64,000 bases of DNA, taken from NCBI RefSeq assembly GCF_013166595.1, contig NZ_JABKKG010000004.1, positions 339,617 to 403,616 on the forward strand, written 5' to 3'. Every line of letters begins with the position of its first letter. The stretch's first letter is position 1. A program made the position numbers and the translations under genes. The DNA comes from Palleniella intestinalis. GTDB taxonomy: Bacteria; Bacteroidota; Bacteroidia; Bacteroidales; Bacteroidaceae. Below, one piece after another: positions 52,806 to 61,971 of the stretch. The notes beneath the pieces were generated by a model, which had not been told where the DNA came from, did not search any database, and worked only from the letters and a program-made list of their open reading frames with translations.

Positions 52806-55800
52806 ATGATTCTCTTTTTCAAGACACCATCACAGAGCATCATCGCAACGCAGATTGACCATCAGCCTGCCGCAGATGAAGTAAAAGTACTTTGCTGGCT
52901 TTACAGCAACGCGACACTTCTTGGTGACGCAGAATTGAAGGGCTTCTATGTAGGTCCGCGCCGTGAGATGATTACTCCTTGGAGTACGAATGCCGTTGAG
53001 ATAACACAGAACATGGGTCTCAAGGGCATTTCGCGTATAGAGGAGTATTGGGTTGTTGATAGTGCTGACGCTGAGCATGACCCAATGCTGCAGCGTATGT
53101 ATGAAGGACTTGACCAGGACATCTTCACCGTTGACATCAAGCCGGAACCGATCAAGCATGTCGAGAACCTTGAGGAATACAATGAGCAGGAAGGTCTCGC
53201 ACTGTCAAAGGAGGAGATTGAGTATCTCCATAAGGTGGAGGAGGAGCTCGGACGCCCTCTTACTGACTCCGAGATATTCGGATTCGCACAGATTAACTCT
53301 GAGCACTGCCGCCACAAAATCTTCGGAGGCACATTCATCATCGATGGAGAGGAGAAGGAATCTTCACTGTTCCAGATGATTAAGAAGACTACCAAGGAGA
53401 ACCCTAACAAGATTCTTTCCGCATACAAGGATAATGTGGCATTCAGTGCAGGTCCTGAGATAGAGCAGTTTGCTCCTGCCGACCACTCTCAGCCTGACCT
53501 CTACAAAGTGAAGACGGTGAAGTCTGTCATCTCTTTGAAGGCGGAGACTCATAATTTCCCTACCACAGTGGAGCCTTTCAACGGTGCTGCTACAGGCACC
53601 GGCGGTGAAATCCGTGACCGTATGGGTGGCGGTGTAGGCTCATGGCCAATCGCAGGAACAGCGGTTTACATGACTTCTTACCCACGCAAGGAGGGTACAA
53701 GCCAGGCTTGGGAGAAGATTATGCCTGTCAGAGAGTGGCTCTATCAGACACCGGAACAGATTCTTATCAAGGCTTCCAACGGTGCTTCTGACTTCGGAAA
53801 CAAGTTCGGACAGCCACTGATTTGCGGTTCTGTGCTTACTTTCGAGCACCAGGAGAATGAGGAGCAGTATGCTTATGACAAGGTTATCATGCTTGCCGGC
53901 GGTGTAGGCTATGGCGTTGAGCGTGACTGTCTGAAAGGCGAGCCACAGGCAGGCAACAAGGTTGTTGTCATGGGTGGTGAGAACTACCGTATCGGTCTTG
54001 GTGGCGGTTCGGTGTCTTCTGTTGAGACAGGACGCTATTCAAGCGGCATTGAGCTTAACGCTGTGCAGCGTGCGAACCCTGAGATGCAGAAGCGTGCATA
54101 CAACGTTATCCGCGCTCTTGGTGAGGAAGAGAACAATCCTATTGTATCTATCCACGACCATGGTTCGGCAGGTCATGTCAACTGTCTGTCGGAACTCGTC
54201 GAGGAGTGTGGCGGTCTGATTCACATGGACAAGCTCCCTGTGGGCGACAAGACCCTCTCTGCAAAGGAGATCATTGCCAATGAGTCACAGGAACGTATGG
54301 GACTTCTCATCGATGAGGCTGCCATAGAGCATGTGCAGAAGATAGCTGACCGCGAGCGTGCACCGATGTACACTGTTGGAGAGACTACCGGCGACCATCG
54401 TTTTGCTTTTGAGCAGGCTGACGGTGTGCGTCCGTTTGACCTCTCTGTCGACCAGATGTTCGGCAGCTCTCCTAAGACATTCATGGTTGACAAGACAGTG
54501 GAGCGCAAGTATGATGTCGTTACTTACGACCAAACTGGCATCTCTGCACAGTCAACTCTGAGCGATACTCTCACAGACTACGTCAAGAATGTCCTTCAGC
54601 TTGAGGCTGTTGCATGCAAGGATTGGTTGACAAACAAGGTTGACCGCTCCGTCACCGGTCGTGTGGCACGCCAGCAGTGTCAGGGCGAATTGCAGCTTCC
54701 ACTCTCCGATTGCGGTGCTGTTGCCCTTGACTACAAAGGCGATAAAGGTATTGCAACATCCATAGGCCATGCTCCGCAGGCTGCACTTGCCAATCCTGAG
54801 GCGGGCTCTGTGCTCTCTGTTGCTGAGGCTTTGACCAACCTTGTATGGGCTCCTATGGCAGAAGGAACAGACAGCATTTCACTTTCTGCCAACTGGATGT
54901 GGCCTTGCCGTTCACAGGAAGGTGAGGATGCACGCCTCTATAAGGCAGTCAAGGCTCTCTCAGACTTCTGCTGTGACTTGCAGATTAATGTGCCGACAGG
55001 CAAGGACTCTCTGTCAATGACACAGAAATATCCTGACGGAAAGAAGGTCATCGCTCCGGGAACGGTGATAGTTTCTGCCGGAGGAGAGGTCAGTGATGTT
55101 AAGAAAGTTGTCTCTCCGGTAATCAAGGAGACAGAGGCATCACGCCTTTACTACATAGATTTCTCTTTCGACAGTCTGCAACTTGGCGGTTCTGCCTTTG
55201 CGCAGTCACAGGGAAAGGTAGGCTCTGACGTGCCGACAGTGAAGAATCCGGAGTATTTCCGTGACGCGTTCCTTGCTGTTCAGGAGCTTGTGAAAGAAGG
55301 GCTTGTGCTTGCAGGTCATGACATCTCTGCCGGCGGACTCATCACAACATTGCTTGAGATGTGCTTCGCAAACACCAAGGGCGGCCTTGAGCTTAACCTT
55401 GACAAGATTCAGGAGCAGGACATCGTGAAGGTTCTCTTCGCCGAGAATCCCGGTGTAGTCATCCAGGTCAAGGAGTCAGATGCAAACCGTGTGAAGAAAA
55501 TCCTTGAGGATGCAGGTGTCGGATACGCTAAAATCGGTGCTCCGGTATGGAACAACGACCGCAAGATAACCATCACAAAGACCATGAGCAATGCTCAGGT
55601 GCCTAACGGAAAGATAGCCGAGCGCGAGATGACTTTCGAGTTCAACATCGACGAACTCCGCGATGTATGGTACAGCACATCATATCTCCTTGACCGTCGC
55701 CAGAGCTTTAACGGCAAGGCTGCCGAGCGTTTCGTGAACTACAAGAACATTCCTGTCGAGTGGTCTGTAAGCGGTGAGCCTCTCACTGTCACTCCTCGTC

Positions 55801-56582
55801 CTGAAGGAAAGCGTCCGGTTGCAGCCATCATCCGTGAGAAAGGAACCAACTCCGAGCGTGAGATGGCATACTCATTCTATATGGCAGGCTTCGATGTCAA
55901 GGACGTTACGATGACCGACCTTATCACAGGCCGTGAGACACTTGAGGAGGTTAACCTCATCGCATTCTGCGGAGGATTCTCCAATTCCGATGTCCTTGGT
56001 TCTGCTAAGGGTTGGGCAGGAGCATTCCTCTTCAATGCAAAGGCAAAAGAAGCACTGGACAAGTTCTATGCACGCAAGGATACTCTGTCCCTCGGTGTAT
56101 GTAACGGCTGCCAGTTGATGGTGGAACTCGGACTGTTGAACAATACCACAGCGTCAACCGATGCACGTGACTATGCACAGATGCTGCATAATGATTCCCA
56201 CAAGTTCGAGTCTGCATTCGTCACTCTCACCATACCACAGAACGACTCAGTGATGTTCGGCTCACTCTCAGGTGAGAAGATCGGCTGCTGGGTGGCTCAC
56301 GGAGAAGGCAAGTTCTCATTGCCTCTTGCTGAGCAGGAATACAACGTTGTGGCCAAGTACAACCACTCCGAATATCCTGCAAACCCTAACGGCTCCGACT
56401 ATAATGTCGCAGCCCTTGCAAGCAAGGACGGCAGACATCTTGCAATCATGCCACACCCGGAGCGCACACAGTTCCCATGGCAGTGCGGCTACTATCCTGA
56501 AGACCGCCGCCTGACAGACCAGGTGACTCCTTGGCATGAGGCATTTGTGAATGCACGCAAGTGGATTGAGAAGAACGCATAA
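52806..56582 (+). CDS. purL: Phosphoribosylformylglycinamidine synthase (single-chain)
   Basis: 1258 residues, the large form that joins the synthetase and glutaminase parts in one chain. The FGAM synthase signature is FAQINSEHCRHKIFGG; ATP-binding regions include KAETHNFPTTVEPFNGAATGTGGEIRD. The C-terminal class I glutamine amidotransferase has the catalytic Cys in LGVCNGCQLMVELG and the His-Glu pair in MPHPERTQFPWQ. It converts FGAR, glutamine and ATP to FGAM in purine synthesis. It is a single gene, followed by a long hairpin before the chromate transporter. Confidence 0.97.
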   Translation: MILFFKTPSQSIIATQIDHQPAADEVKVLCWLYSNATLLGDAELKGFYVGPRREMITPWSTNAVEITQNMGLKGISRIEEYWVVDSADAEHDPMLQRMYEGLDQDIFTVDIKPEPIKHVENLEEYNEQEGLALSKEEIEYLHKVEEELGRPLTDSEIFGFAQINSEHCRHKIFGGTFIIDGEEKESSLFQMIKKTTKENPNKILSAYKDNVAFSAGPEIEQFAPADHSQPDLYKVKTVKSVISLKAETHNFPTTVEPFNGAATGTGGEIRDRMGGGVGSWPIAGTAVYMTSYPRKEGTSQAWEKIMPVREWLYQTPEQILIKASNGASDFGNKFGQPLICGSVLTFEHQENEEQYAYDKVIMLAGGVGYGVERDCLKGEPQAGNKVVVMGGENYRIGLGGGSVSSVETGRYSSGIELNAVQRANPEMQKRAYNVIRALGEEENNPIVSIHDHGSAGHVNCLSELVEECGGLIHMDKLPVGDKTLSAKEIIANESQERMGLLIDEAAIEHVQKIADRERAPMYTVGETTGDHRFAFEQADGVRPFDLSVDQMFGSSPKTFMVDKTVERKYDVVTYDQTGISAQSTLSDTLTDYVKNVLQLEAVACKDWLTNKVDRSVTGRVARQQCQGELQLPLSDCGAVALDYKGDKGIATSIGHAPQAALANPEAGSVLSVAEALTNLVWAPMAEGTDSISLSANWMWPCRSQEGEDARLYKAVKALSDFCCDLQINVPTGKDSLSMTQKYPDGKKVIAPGTVIVSAGGEVSDVKKVVSPVIKETEASRLYYIDFSFDSLQLGGSAFAQSQGKVGSDVPTVKNPEYFRDAFLAVQELVKEGLVLAGHDISAGGLITTLLEMCFANTKGGLELNLDKIQEQDIVKVLFAENPGVVIQVKESDANRVKKILEDAGVGYAKIGAPVWNNDRKITITKTMSNAQVPNGKIAEREMTFEFNIDELRDVWYSTSYLLDRRQSFNGKAAERFVNYKNIPVEWSVSGEPLTVTPRPEGKRPVAAIIREKGTNSEREMAYSFYMAGFDVKDVTMTDLITGRETLEEVNLIAFCGGFSNSDVLGSAKGWAGAFLFNAKAKEALDKFYARKDTLSLGVCNGCQLMVELGLLNNTTASTDARDYAQMLHNDSHKFESAFVTLTIPQNDSVMFGSLSGEKIGCWVAHGEGKFSLPLAEQEYNVVAKYNHSEYPANPNGSDYNVAALASKDGRHLAIMPHPERTQFPWQCGYYPEDRRLTDQVTPWHEAFVNARKWIEKNA

Positions 56583-56600
56583 TACTTTTTCATTGAACGG

Positions 56601-56697
56601 CAGGTTCTGAAAGTCTTTCCGACAGATGTCCGTTGGCAGCGGCAAACGCTTTCCAACAGGATGTCATGACAGGAAGATATGATTTTCAGGACCTGCT
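56601..56697 (+). ncRNA. 97-nt irregular hairpin, candidate structured RNA
   Basis: Four helices stack in one long hairpin. Bases 56601-56616 pair with 56682-56697 (16 bp, two G-U). Bases 56617-56621 pair with 5673-56677 region 56673-56677 (5 bp). Bases 56626-56637 pair with 56654-56666 (12 bp, two G-U, one bulged A). AGCG pairs with CGCT around the loop GCAAA. G-U pairs form only if the plus strand is transcribed. No U-run follows, so it is not a normal terminator. It lies 19 bp after purL and 41 bp before the chromate transporter start. Confidence 0.55.
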
Positions 56698-56738
56698 GTA
56701 TAACGTAATGATCGCCTTTGATTATTGGCAAATGGTTT

Positions 56739-57329
56739 ATGGCAGAAGATAAGACAGACAAAGGACACCGCAGTTCCCCATACCGGCTTTTCAAGGTGTT
56801 CTTCCGTATCGGGCTTTTCACGCTTGGCGGCGGATATGGCATGATACCGATAATAGAGAGTGATGTGGTAGATAAAAACCGCTGGATAAACCGTGAGGAA
56901 TTTATTGATTTGTTAGCTGTCGCACAGTCCTGCCCCGGGGTTTTTGCGATGAACATCTCCACATTCATAGGCTACAAGCTTCATAAGATTCCCGGGGCAG
57001 TCCTTGCCGCTTTGGGAGCGGCTTTGCCTTCCTTCCTCATAATCCTTGCCATTGCCGCATTCTTCCACCAGATTAATGATGTCGAGTGGGTTGCGGCATG
57101 CTTTAACGGCATACGCCCCGCTGTGGTGGCTCTTATCGCCGCTCCTACATTCAGTCTTGCAAAATCAGCCGGAGTGACACTCGCCAATTGCTGGATTCCG
57201 GCGGCTTCAGCCTTGCTGATATGGCTGTTGGGCGTGAATCCTATTTATATTATCCTTGCTGCCGGTGCCGGTGGGTATGCCTATGGCATGCTTTCTGAGG
57301 ATGACAAAGGGGAAAAGGACATAAAATGA
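56739..57329 (+). CDS. Chromate transporter, first half (CHR domain)
   Basis: 196 residues from the ATG at 56739; an earlier TTG at 56718 is possible. The CHR signature is LFKVFFRIGLFTLGGGYGMIPIIESDVV, then AVAQSCPGVFAMNISTFIGYK, with about five hydrophobic segments. Half-size CHR proteins work as pairs, inserted in opposite directions, and export chromate or, in some cases, have unknown anion substrates. The second half follows within 60 bp, with a related sequence. Confidence 0.9.
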   Translation: MAEDKTDKGHRSSPYRLFKVFFRIGLFTLGGGYGMIPIIESDVVDKNRWINREEFIDLLAVAQSCPGVFAMNISTFIGYKLHKIPGAVLAALGAALPSFLIILAIAAFFHQINDVEWVAACFNGIRPAVVALIAAPTFSLAKSAGVTLANCWIPAASALLIWLLGVNPIYIILAAGAGGYAYGMLSEDDKGEKDIK

Positions 57330-57387
57330 GAAACCATACATCCTGCCTGCATGTGTGGCAGGGCAGGGTGGCAAAAACGGAATCACA

Positions 57388-57960
57388 GTGATTTACCTGA
57401 CATTATTCATAACATTCTTCCAAATCGGACTCTTCGGCTTTGGCGGAGGGTACGGCATGCTGTCCCTCATACAAAGAGAGGTGGTGACGCATCACCATTG
57501 GATGACATCTGCCGAGTTCACCAATATCGTGGCTGTTTCGCAGATGACACCGGGGCCGATAGGCATAAATTCCGCGACATATTGTGGATACACCGCAGTG
57601 CATAATGCCGGAATGGGTGGGGAGATGGCGGTTCTTGGCAGTTTCATTGCCACCTTCGCATTGTCATTGCCATCGTTCATTCTTATGCTTGTCGTGTCCA
57701 AAGTGTTCATGAAGCATAAGGACTCTGCCACAGTGCAGTATGTCTTCATGGGACTGCGTCCTGCCGTTGTAGGATTGCTTGCGGCTGCCACACTGATGCT
57801 TCTCACCGCAGAAAATTTCTCCACACCGGAGAACCCATGGTATTTTTATGTCTCCATAGCTATCTTTCTGGCATCGTTCATCGGCACTTTCTGGGTGAAG
57901 GTGAATCCGATCAAGATGATTGCCATGGCGGCTTTTGCCGGACTTCTGCTGCTTTGGTGA
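57388..57960 (+). CDS. Chromate transporter, second half (CHR domain)
   Basis: 190 residues from the GTG at 57388 (MIYLTLFITFFQIGLFGFGGGYGMLSLIQREVV), the usual start of this family; the frame opens at a GTG at 57355, and no ATG is available. AVSQMTPGPIGINSATYCGY is the second conserved block. It pairs with the half encoded just upstream. Whether the natural substrate is chromate is not known for this lineage. Confidence 0.88.
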   Translation: MIYLTLFITFFQIGLFGFGGGYGMLSLIQREVVTHHHWMTSAEFTNIVAVSQMTPGPIGINSATYCGYTAVHNAGMGGEMAVLGSFIATFALSLPSFILMLVVSKVFMKHKDSATVQYVFMGLRPAVVGLLAAATLMLLTAENFSTPENPWYFYVSIAIFLASFIGTFWVKVNPIKMIAMAAFAGLLLLW

Positions 57961-58030
57961 GAAAGATTGTGGCTGTCCGTATGCGAAGATGGAAAGGAAA
58001 ACAAAAGAAACAAACATAACGAATAAAACA

Positions 58031-59194
58031 ATGAAAGAAATAACATCTAAAATCAAGTATATCGGTGTCGATGACCTCGATATCGATTTGTTTGAAAGCC
58101 AGTATGAAGTGCCTAACGGAATGTCGTACAACTCATACGTTATCCTTGACGAGAAAATTGCCGTAATGGACACTTGTGACGGCAGAAAGGCAGAGGAATG
58201 GAAGAAGAACCTCGCAGAAGCACTCGCCGGACGCACCCCCGATTACCTTGTCGTGCATCACATGGAGCCTGATCATGCCTCTCTCGTTGCCGACATGGTC
58301 AATGAGTATCCGGAGCTGAAGGTCGTGGCGTCGGACAAAGCCTTGAAGATGCTGCCACAGTTCTTTGAGGGCATAGACATTGAAGGCCGCTCAGTGACAG
58401 TAAAAGAGGGCGACACACTCTGCCTTGGTGAGCACACTCTCACGTTCTATGCCGCGCCAATGGTCCACTGGCCGGAGGTCATGGTGAGCTATGACGATGT
58501 GGATAAGGTCGTGTTTTCTGCTGACGGCTTCGGCAAGTTCGGCGCATTGTCTGCCGATGAGGATTGGGCTTGCGAGGCACGCCGCTACTATTTCAACATT
58601 TGTGGCAAGTATGGCATGCAGGTGAAGCGTCTGCTTGACAAGCTCGCGACTCTCGACGTGAAGATAATCTGCCCTCTCCACGGCCCTGTTCTGACAGAAA
58701 ACCTTGATTATTACATCGGGCTTTACAAGACATGGTCCACTTATGGCGTGGAGACAGAGGGAGTCCTTGTGGCTTATGCTTCCATCCATGGCGGCACAAA
58801 GGCTGTCGCAGAGCGCATGGCGGAGATACTCCGTGAGAAAGGTGCCGGCAAGGTTGCCGTGACCGACCTTTGCCGTGATGACATGGCAGAGGCTGTGGAA
58901 GACGCTTTCCGGATGGGGAAGATGGTCGTTGCCGCTGCCTCCTATGACGGAAGTGTGTTCCCTCCGATGCACGATTTCCTGCACCATCTGCAACTGAAAG
59001 GCTTCCGCAGCCGTCGTGTTGCCATTATCGAGAATGGCTCATGGGCACCTACTGCGGGCAGGGTTATGGCATGTATGATAAGTGATATGAAGGAAGTTGA
59101 AATCGTGGAGCCTATAGTGACAATCATGTCACGCATGAAAGCCGCAGACGAGCCTAAGCTCCAAGAGCTTGCCGATGCGCTTCTTGCAGAATAA
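58031..59194 (+). CDS. Flavodiiron protein (FprA family A-type flavoprotein)
   Basis: 387 residues from the ATG at 58031; the frame's upstream extension overlaps the chromate gene and is rejected. The metallo-beta-lactamase-like domain carries the diiron ligands: HHMEPDHAS, APMVHWPEVM, FSADGFGKFG and CPLHGPV. The flavodoxin domain begins near residue 250 (LVAYASIHGGTKAVAERMAE). It reduces O2 or NO to protect an anaerobe. No rubredoxin domain is attached, so electrons must come from a separate rubredoxin or similar carrier. Transcription ends at the hairpin at 59237. Confidence 0.94.
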   Translation: MKEITSKIKYIGVDDLDIDLFESQYEVPNGMSYNSYVILDEKIAVMDTCDGRKAEEWKKNLAEALAGRTPDYLVVHHMEPDHASLVADMVNEYPELKVVASDKALKMLPQFFEGIDIEGRSVTVKEGDTLCLGEHTLTFYAAPMVHWPEVMVSYDDVDKVVFSADGFGKFGALSADEDWACEARRYYFNICGKYGMQVKRLLDKLATLDVKIICPLHGPVLTENLDYYIGLYKTWSTYGVETEGVLVAYASIHGGTKAVAERMAEILREKGAGKVAVTDLCRDDMAEAVEDAFRMGKMVVAAASYDGSVFPPMHDFLHHLQLKGFRSRRVAIIENGSWAPTAGRVMACMISDMKEVEIVEPIVTIMSRMKAADEPKLQELADALLAE

Positions 59195-59236
59195 GTATTG
59201 CAGGACAAACGCGGAACAGGCATCCGCATGATATAA

Positions 59237-59294
59237 CTGGCAGAACCGGTTTTGAGGGATTTTCCCTCCGGCGGGTTTTGCCAGTTTTCTTTTT
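59237..59294 (+). terminator. Terminator after the flavodiiron gene
   Basis: CTGGCA-AACC (59237-59247) pairs with GGGTT-TGCCAG (59273-59284), followed by TTTTCTTTTT. Confidence 0.85.
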
Positions 59295-59361
59295 CACGTT
59301 TGCAAAGTTACAACATTTTGCACGCTTTTACAAATTTAATGGGGGTATACATGGGGGTACA

Positions 59362-59404
59362 TAAAAAAACAACAGCAGGCAGGAGTAACCTTGTCTGCTG
59401 TTGC
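59362..59404 (-). terminator. Terminator of the ompA-like gene
   Basis: CAACAGCAG pairs with CTGCTGTTG around AGTAA-containing loop (59370-59404); on the minus strand a run of seven T follows. It lies about 40 bp past the gene's stop codon. Confidence 0.85.
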
Positions 59405-59442
59405 TGTATGTCCAGATATGTCGGATTTATCAACAAGTCCGA

Positions 59443-60279
59443 TTACTTGTCTTCCGGAGCCTTGTCAATAAGCTCCATGAACTGGTCAAGTTTCGGAGTG
59501 ATAATGATCTGTGTGCGGCGGTTGCGCTGCTTGTTTGTCTCAGAGCTGTTAGCCACAAGAGGGTTGTACTCGCCACGGCCACCGGCTGTAAGGCGCTTAG
59601 GGTCAACACCGTACTTTGTCTGGAGCTCCATGACTACGCTTGCTGCGCGGAGACAAGAGAGGTCCCAGTTGTTACGGATGTTCTCACGTGTGATAGGCAC
59701 ATCGTCAGTGTTACCCTCGATGAGGACGTCATAGTCCTTGTAGTCGGTGATGATCTTCGCAATCTTTGACAGTGTCTGACCTGCACGAGCGTTGATTTCG
59801 TAAGAACCGCTCTTGTAGAGCATGTTGTCAGCGAGAGAGATGTAGACAACACCCTTCAGCACCTGAACGTCAACCTCTTTCAAGTCCTCCTTGCTCAGTG
59901 AGCGTGTAAGGTTGTTTGTGAGGACAAGGTTCAGAGAGTCGCTCTTTGACTTCACCTCGACAAGGTGGCGTATGTACTGGTTTGACTCATTAATCTGGTC
60001 AACGAGCTTTGCGATGTTCACACTGTTTGCGGATGTGTTGTCAAGGCTCTTTGCGAGGTTATCCTGCAGAGTCTTGTTGACACCCTGACACTGTGAAAGC
60101 TGGTCCTGTAGGGAGCTGATGCGCGCATTGGCAGCAGCCAAAGCCTCCTTGCTTTCCTGATAGTTAGTTGAGAGCTTGGCATTCTCCGACTTACAGTTCT
60201 CAAGATCCTTCTTACTTGCACAGCTACCCATGAGAAGTGTGCCGGCAACCAAGGCGATTGCCATTGTTTTCATTTTCAT
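59443..60279 (-). CDS. OmpA family lipoprotein
   Basis: 278 residues from the ATG at 60279. A lipoprotein signal ends at lipobox LMGSC. Residues of about 25-120 form a coiled coil with a regular Leu/Asn/Gln pattern (SSLQDQLSQCQGVNKTLQDNLAK). The C-terminal OmpA domain has YEINARAGQTLSKIAKII, IEGNTDDVPI, NNWDLSCLRAASVVMEL and NKQRNRRTQIIITPK, which bind peptidoglycan. It probably ties the outer membrane to the cell wall. It is a single gene with its own terminator. The start at 60363 has no signal character and is rejected. Confidence 0.93.
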   Translation of the reverse strand: MKMKTMAIALVAGTLLMGSCASKKDLENCKSENAKLSTNYQESKEALAAANARISSLQDQLSQCQGVNKTLQDNLAKSLDNTSANSVNIAKLVDQINESNQYIRHLVEVKSKSDSLNLVLTNNLTRSLSKEDLKEVDVQVLKGVVYISLADNMLYKSGSYEINARAGQTLSKIAKIITDYKDYDVLIEGNTDDVPITRENIRNNWDLSCLRAASVVMELQTKYGVDPKRLTAGGRGEYNPLVANSSETNKQRNRRTQIIITPKLDQFMELIDKAPEDK

Positions 60280-60317
60280 AATGCTTCTTTCTTTTATGTT
60301 ATTAATGTATTTGAATG

Positions 60318-60346
60318 CGAAATTACTACTAAGACGTTGAAAAAGA
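60318..60346 (-). promoter_or_regulatory. Candidate promoter of the ompA-like gene
   Basis: On the minus strand TTG is followed after about 21 bp by TAATTTCG (60325-60318), a near match to TAnnTTTG, with a 38-nt leader. Confidence 0.45.
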
Positions 60347-60409
60347 CAAAAAGTTATATCCATTTTAGCATTTTTTGTAGAAAAAACACCATATTATAAT
60401 TTTTATTTG

Positions 60410-60417
60410 TAATTTTG
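60410..60417 (+). promoter_or_regulatory. -7 box of the nicotinamidase-like gene
   Basis: TAATTTTG, 38 bp before the ATG. No -33 TTG at 20 bp. Confidence 0.5.
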
Positions 60418-60455
60418 TACCGTTTTTTACAAAAACAGTATACAAACAAATAGAA

Positions 60456-61121
60456 ATGAAAAAATTATTATTTTTGATTATGGCAATGATTGTCAGCGCG
60501 TCAAACGTCATGGCGCAGAAAACATGTAAGAATGACGCAAAGTGCATGAAGGGTAACAAGATGCTGCTGCTCGTTGACGTACAGTATGACTTCATCAACG
60601 GCTCTCTTGCCGTGAACGGTGCTCCGGAATCCATGCAGGCTCTCGCGGATTATATCGCGGCACAGCCGAAGGGGGCATACAAGCAGATTGTGATGACAGC
60701 CGATTTCCACCCATACAACCACTCTTCGTTCAAGCCGAACGGCGGTCTGTGGCCTGCCCACTGTGTGGAGCACACACATGGTGCGGCAATCTTCCAGCCG
60801 GTTATTGACGCTGTCCATGCTCATCAGGCTGATGCGCCGGTGCTTACCAAGGGCGATGACGTGAAGGTTGATGAATATTCAATCATGGCAAACAAGGCAA
60901 GTGCGGCAAGTCTTCAGCAGATTATCAAGGACAACGACATCCAGGTGATTGAGGTTGCGGGACTCTGTGGCGATTTCTGCGTAGGCAACACCATAAAGGA
61001 TCTTGTGAAAGCCGGTTATGGAAAGAACATCTGTGTGCTGAAAAAGTATATCGGCAACATTGATGATGGCACTGTCCTCAATGGCATTGTCAAGGATAAC
61101 AAACTTTGCGTGAAGGAGTAA
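60456..61121 (+). CDS. Nicotinamidase-like cysteine hydrolase with signal peptide
   Basis: 221 residues. The first 20 form a clean signal peptide (MKKLLFLIMAMIVSAS, cleavage after VMA before Gln). The isochorismatase-fold core follows: LLLVDVQYDFINGSL (catalytic Asp), ADFHPYNHSSF with the metal-binding Asp-His-His of nicotinamidases, WPAHCV, LTKGDD (catalytic Lys) and VAGLCGDFCVGNT (catalytic Cys). It should turn nicotinamide into nicotinate and ammonia. PncA is normally cytoplasmic, so export is unusual. Single gene with a downstream terminator. Confidence 0.88.
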   Translation: MKKLLFLIMAMIVSASNVMAQKTCKNDAKCMKGNKMLLLVDVQYDFINGSLAVNGAPESMQALADYIAAQPKGAYKQIVMTADFHPYNHSSFKPNGGLWPAHCVEHTHGAAIFQPVIDAVHAHQADAPVLTKGDDVKVDEYSIMANKASAASLQQIIKDNDIQVIEVAGLCGDFCVGNTIKDLVKAGYGKNICVLKKYIGNIDDGTVLNGIVKDNKLCVKE

Positions 61122-61153
61122 CTCTCCGGGTTTTCATATAAACCACTATATGG

Positions 61154-61195
61154 CGTGGCATGGATGCAAAAGGCGTTCATGCCACGTTTGCGTTT
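61154..61195 (+). terminator. Terminator after the nicotinamidase-like gene
   Basis: CGTGGCATG (61154-61162) pairs exactly with CATGCCACG (61178-61186), followed by TTTGCGTTT. Beyond it, up to the rRNA promoter, lie about 680 bp without a gene; they hold the two arrays listed below and AT-rich sequence with nothing else recognisable. Confidence 0.8.
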
Positions 61196-61417
61196 GCATG
61201 TGTGGCGGGCATAGGATATGATGCTGTTTTCGGATATATTGTTTTTTTATGGAGTCTATTGCTGTCGGTGGCATATTTCCCCATGTTATGTCACATTTTT
61301 CCGATTAGAAAATGCCCTGGGTTTTCTGATTCTGTATTTATCATAATGTGTGGAAACATGTCTTTTCCTTGTCAATTCCCACGTTCCGCACGTTAAATTA
61401 TGGCATTATGGATACCT

Positions 61418-61495
61418 GAAGGTAACGTTTTCCTCTTCCTGTGGTGGCCTTTCGGGCTGTAAACCGCCATGGTTCATGCAGTGAAAGGTAACGGA
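61418..61495. repeat. 22-bp-period GGTAAC array, copy 4 (degenerate)
   Basis: GGTAAC occurs at 61421 and 61487, 66 bp (three periods) apart; GGTGGC stands at the in-phase position 61443, and the position 61465 is lost. The second intact core has the typical GTGAAAGGTAACG context. Confidence 0.5.
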
Positions 61496-61720
61496 TGGCT
61501 GCCCTTTTCTGTGCGGAAAAATTTTGAGAGATGTTTAATTCGTTGGTTAACAGCATGATAGGTGAGATGTGACTTCCTGCGTTTTTCCGGAAAAACTTTT
61601 TCCAAAAATTCTGCAGGCGATTCTCAGAAGGCAAAAAAGCCTTGAGTTTTCTTATTCCACATAACCATGCATTTTCTTCATGTTTTCTCTCCATCTTTCC
61701 CACTCCATTTTTCCCCTCCA

Positions 61721-61770
61721 CCTCATGCTTTTTCATGCTTCCTCCCGTTGTATCATGCTGTATCAATAAA
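61721..61770. repeat. 10-bp-period CATG array, copy 3 (short)
   Basis: CATG lies at 61724, 61734 and 61754, with CAAT at 61764, all in 10-bp phase, in a pyrimidine-rich stretch. Weaker than the copies at 28.9 and 40.6 kb. Confidence 0.45.
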
Positions 61771-61876
61771 CCCTTCCTCTATAATATATTATAATGTGTG
61801 CCCCTCCCGGCCTGTTAATTTAAATCAACGAAAGGCGCAAAAAATGCCTTTTCCTGTAAAAAAATCCTCGGAATTC

Positions 61877-61907
61877 TTGCGAGATTGGCAAAAAAGCTAT
61901 ACCTTTG
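61877..61907 (+). promoter_or_regulatory. rRNA operon promoter
   Basis: TTG (61877-61879), a 20-bp spacer and TACCTTTG (61900-61907), about 260 bp before the 16S gene. Confidence 0.75.
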
Positions 61908-61953
61908 CACTCGCTTTTGAAAAACGCCTCCCTGCGAGGCAGTTGAGAAAGCG

Positions 61954-61971
61954 GTTCTTTGAAAGATTTGC
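61954..61971 (+). promoter_or_regulatory. boxA-like element in the rRNA leader
   Basis: GTTCTTTGAAAG resembles the boxA antitermination motif of rRNA leaders. The same 18-base element recurs at 17604-17621 with 15 of 18 identical. Confidence 0.55.

Noticed and set aside
56601..56697. Simple intrinsic terminator of purL
   Set aside because: The hairpin is far longer than needed and is followed by a mixed sequence with no T-run.
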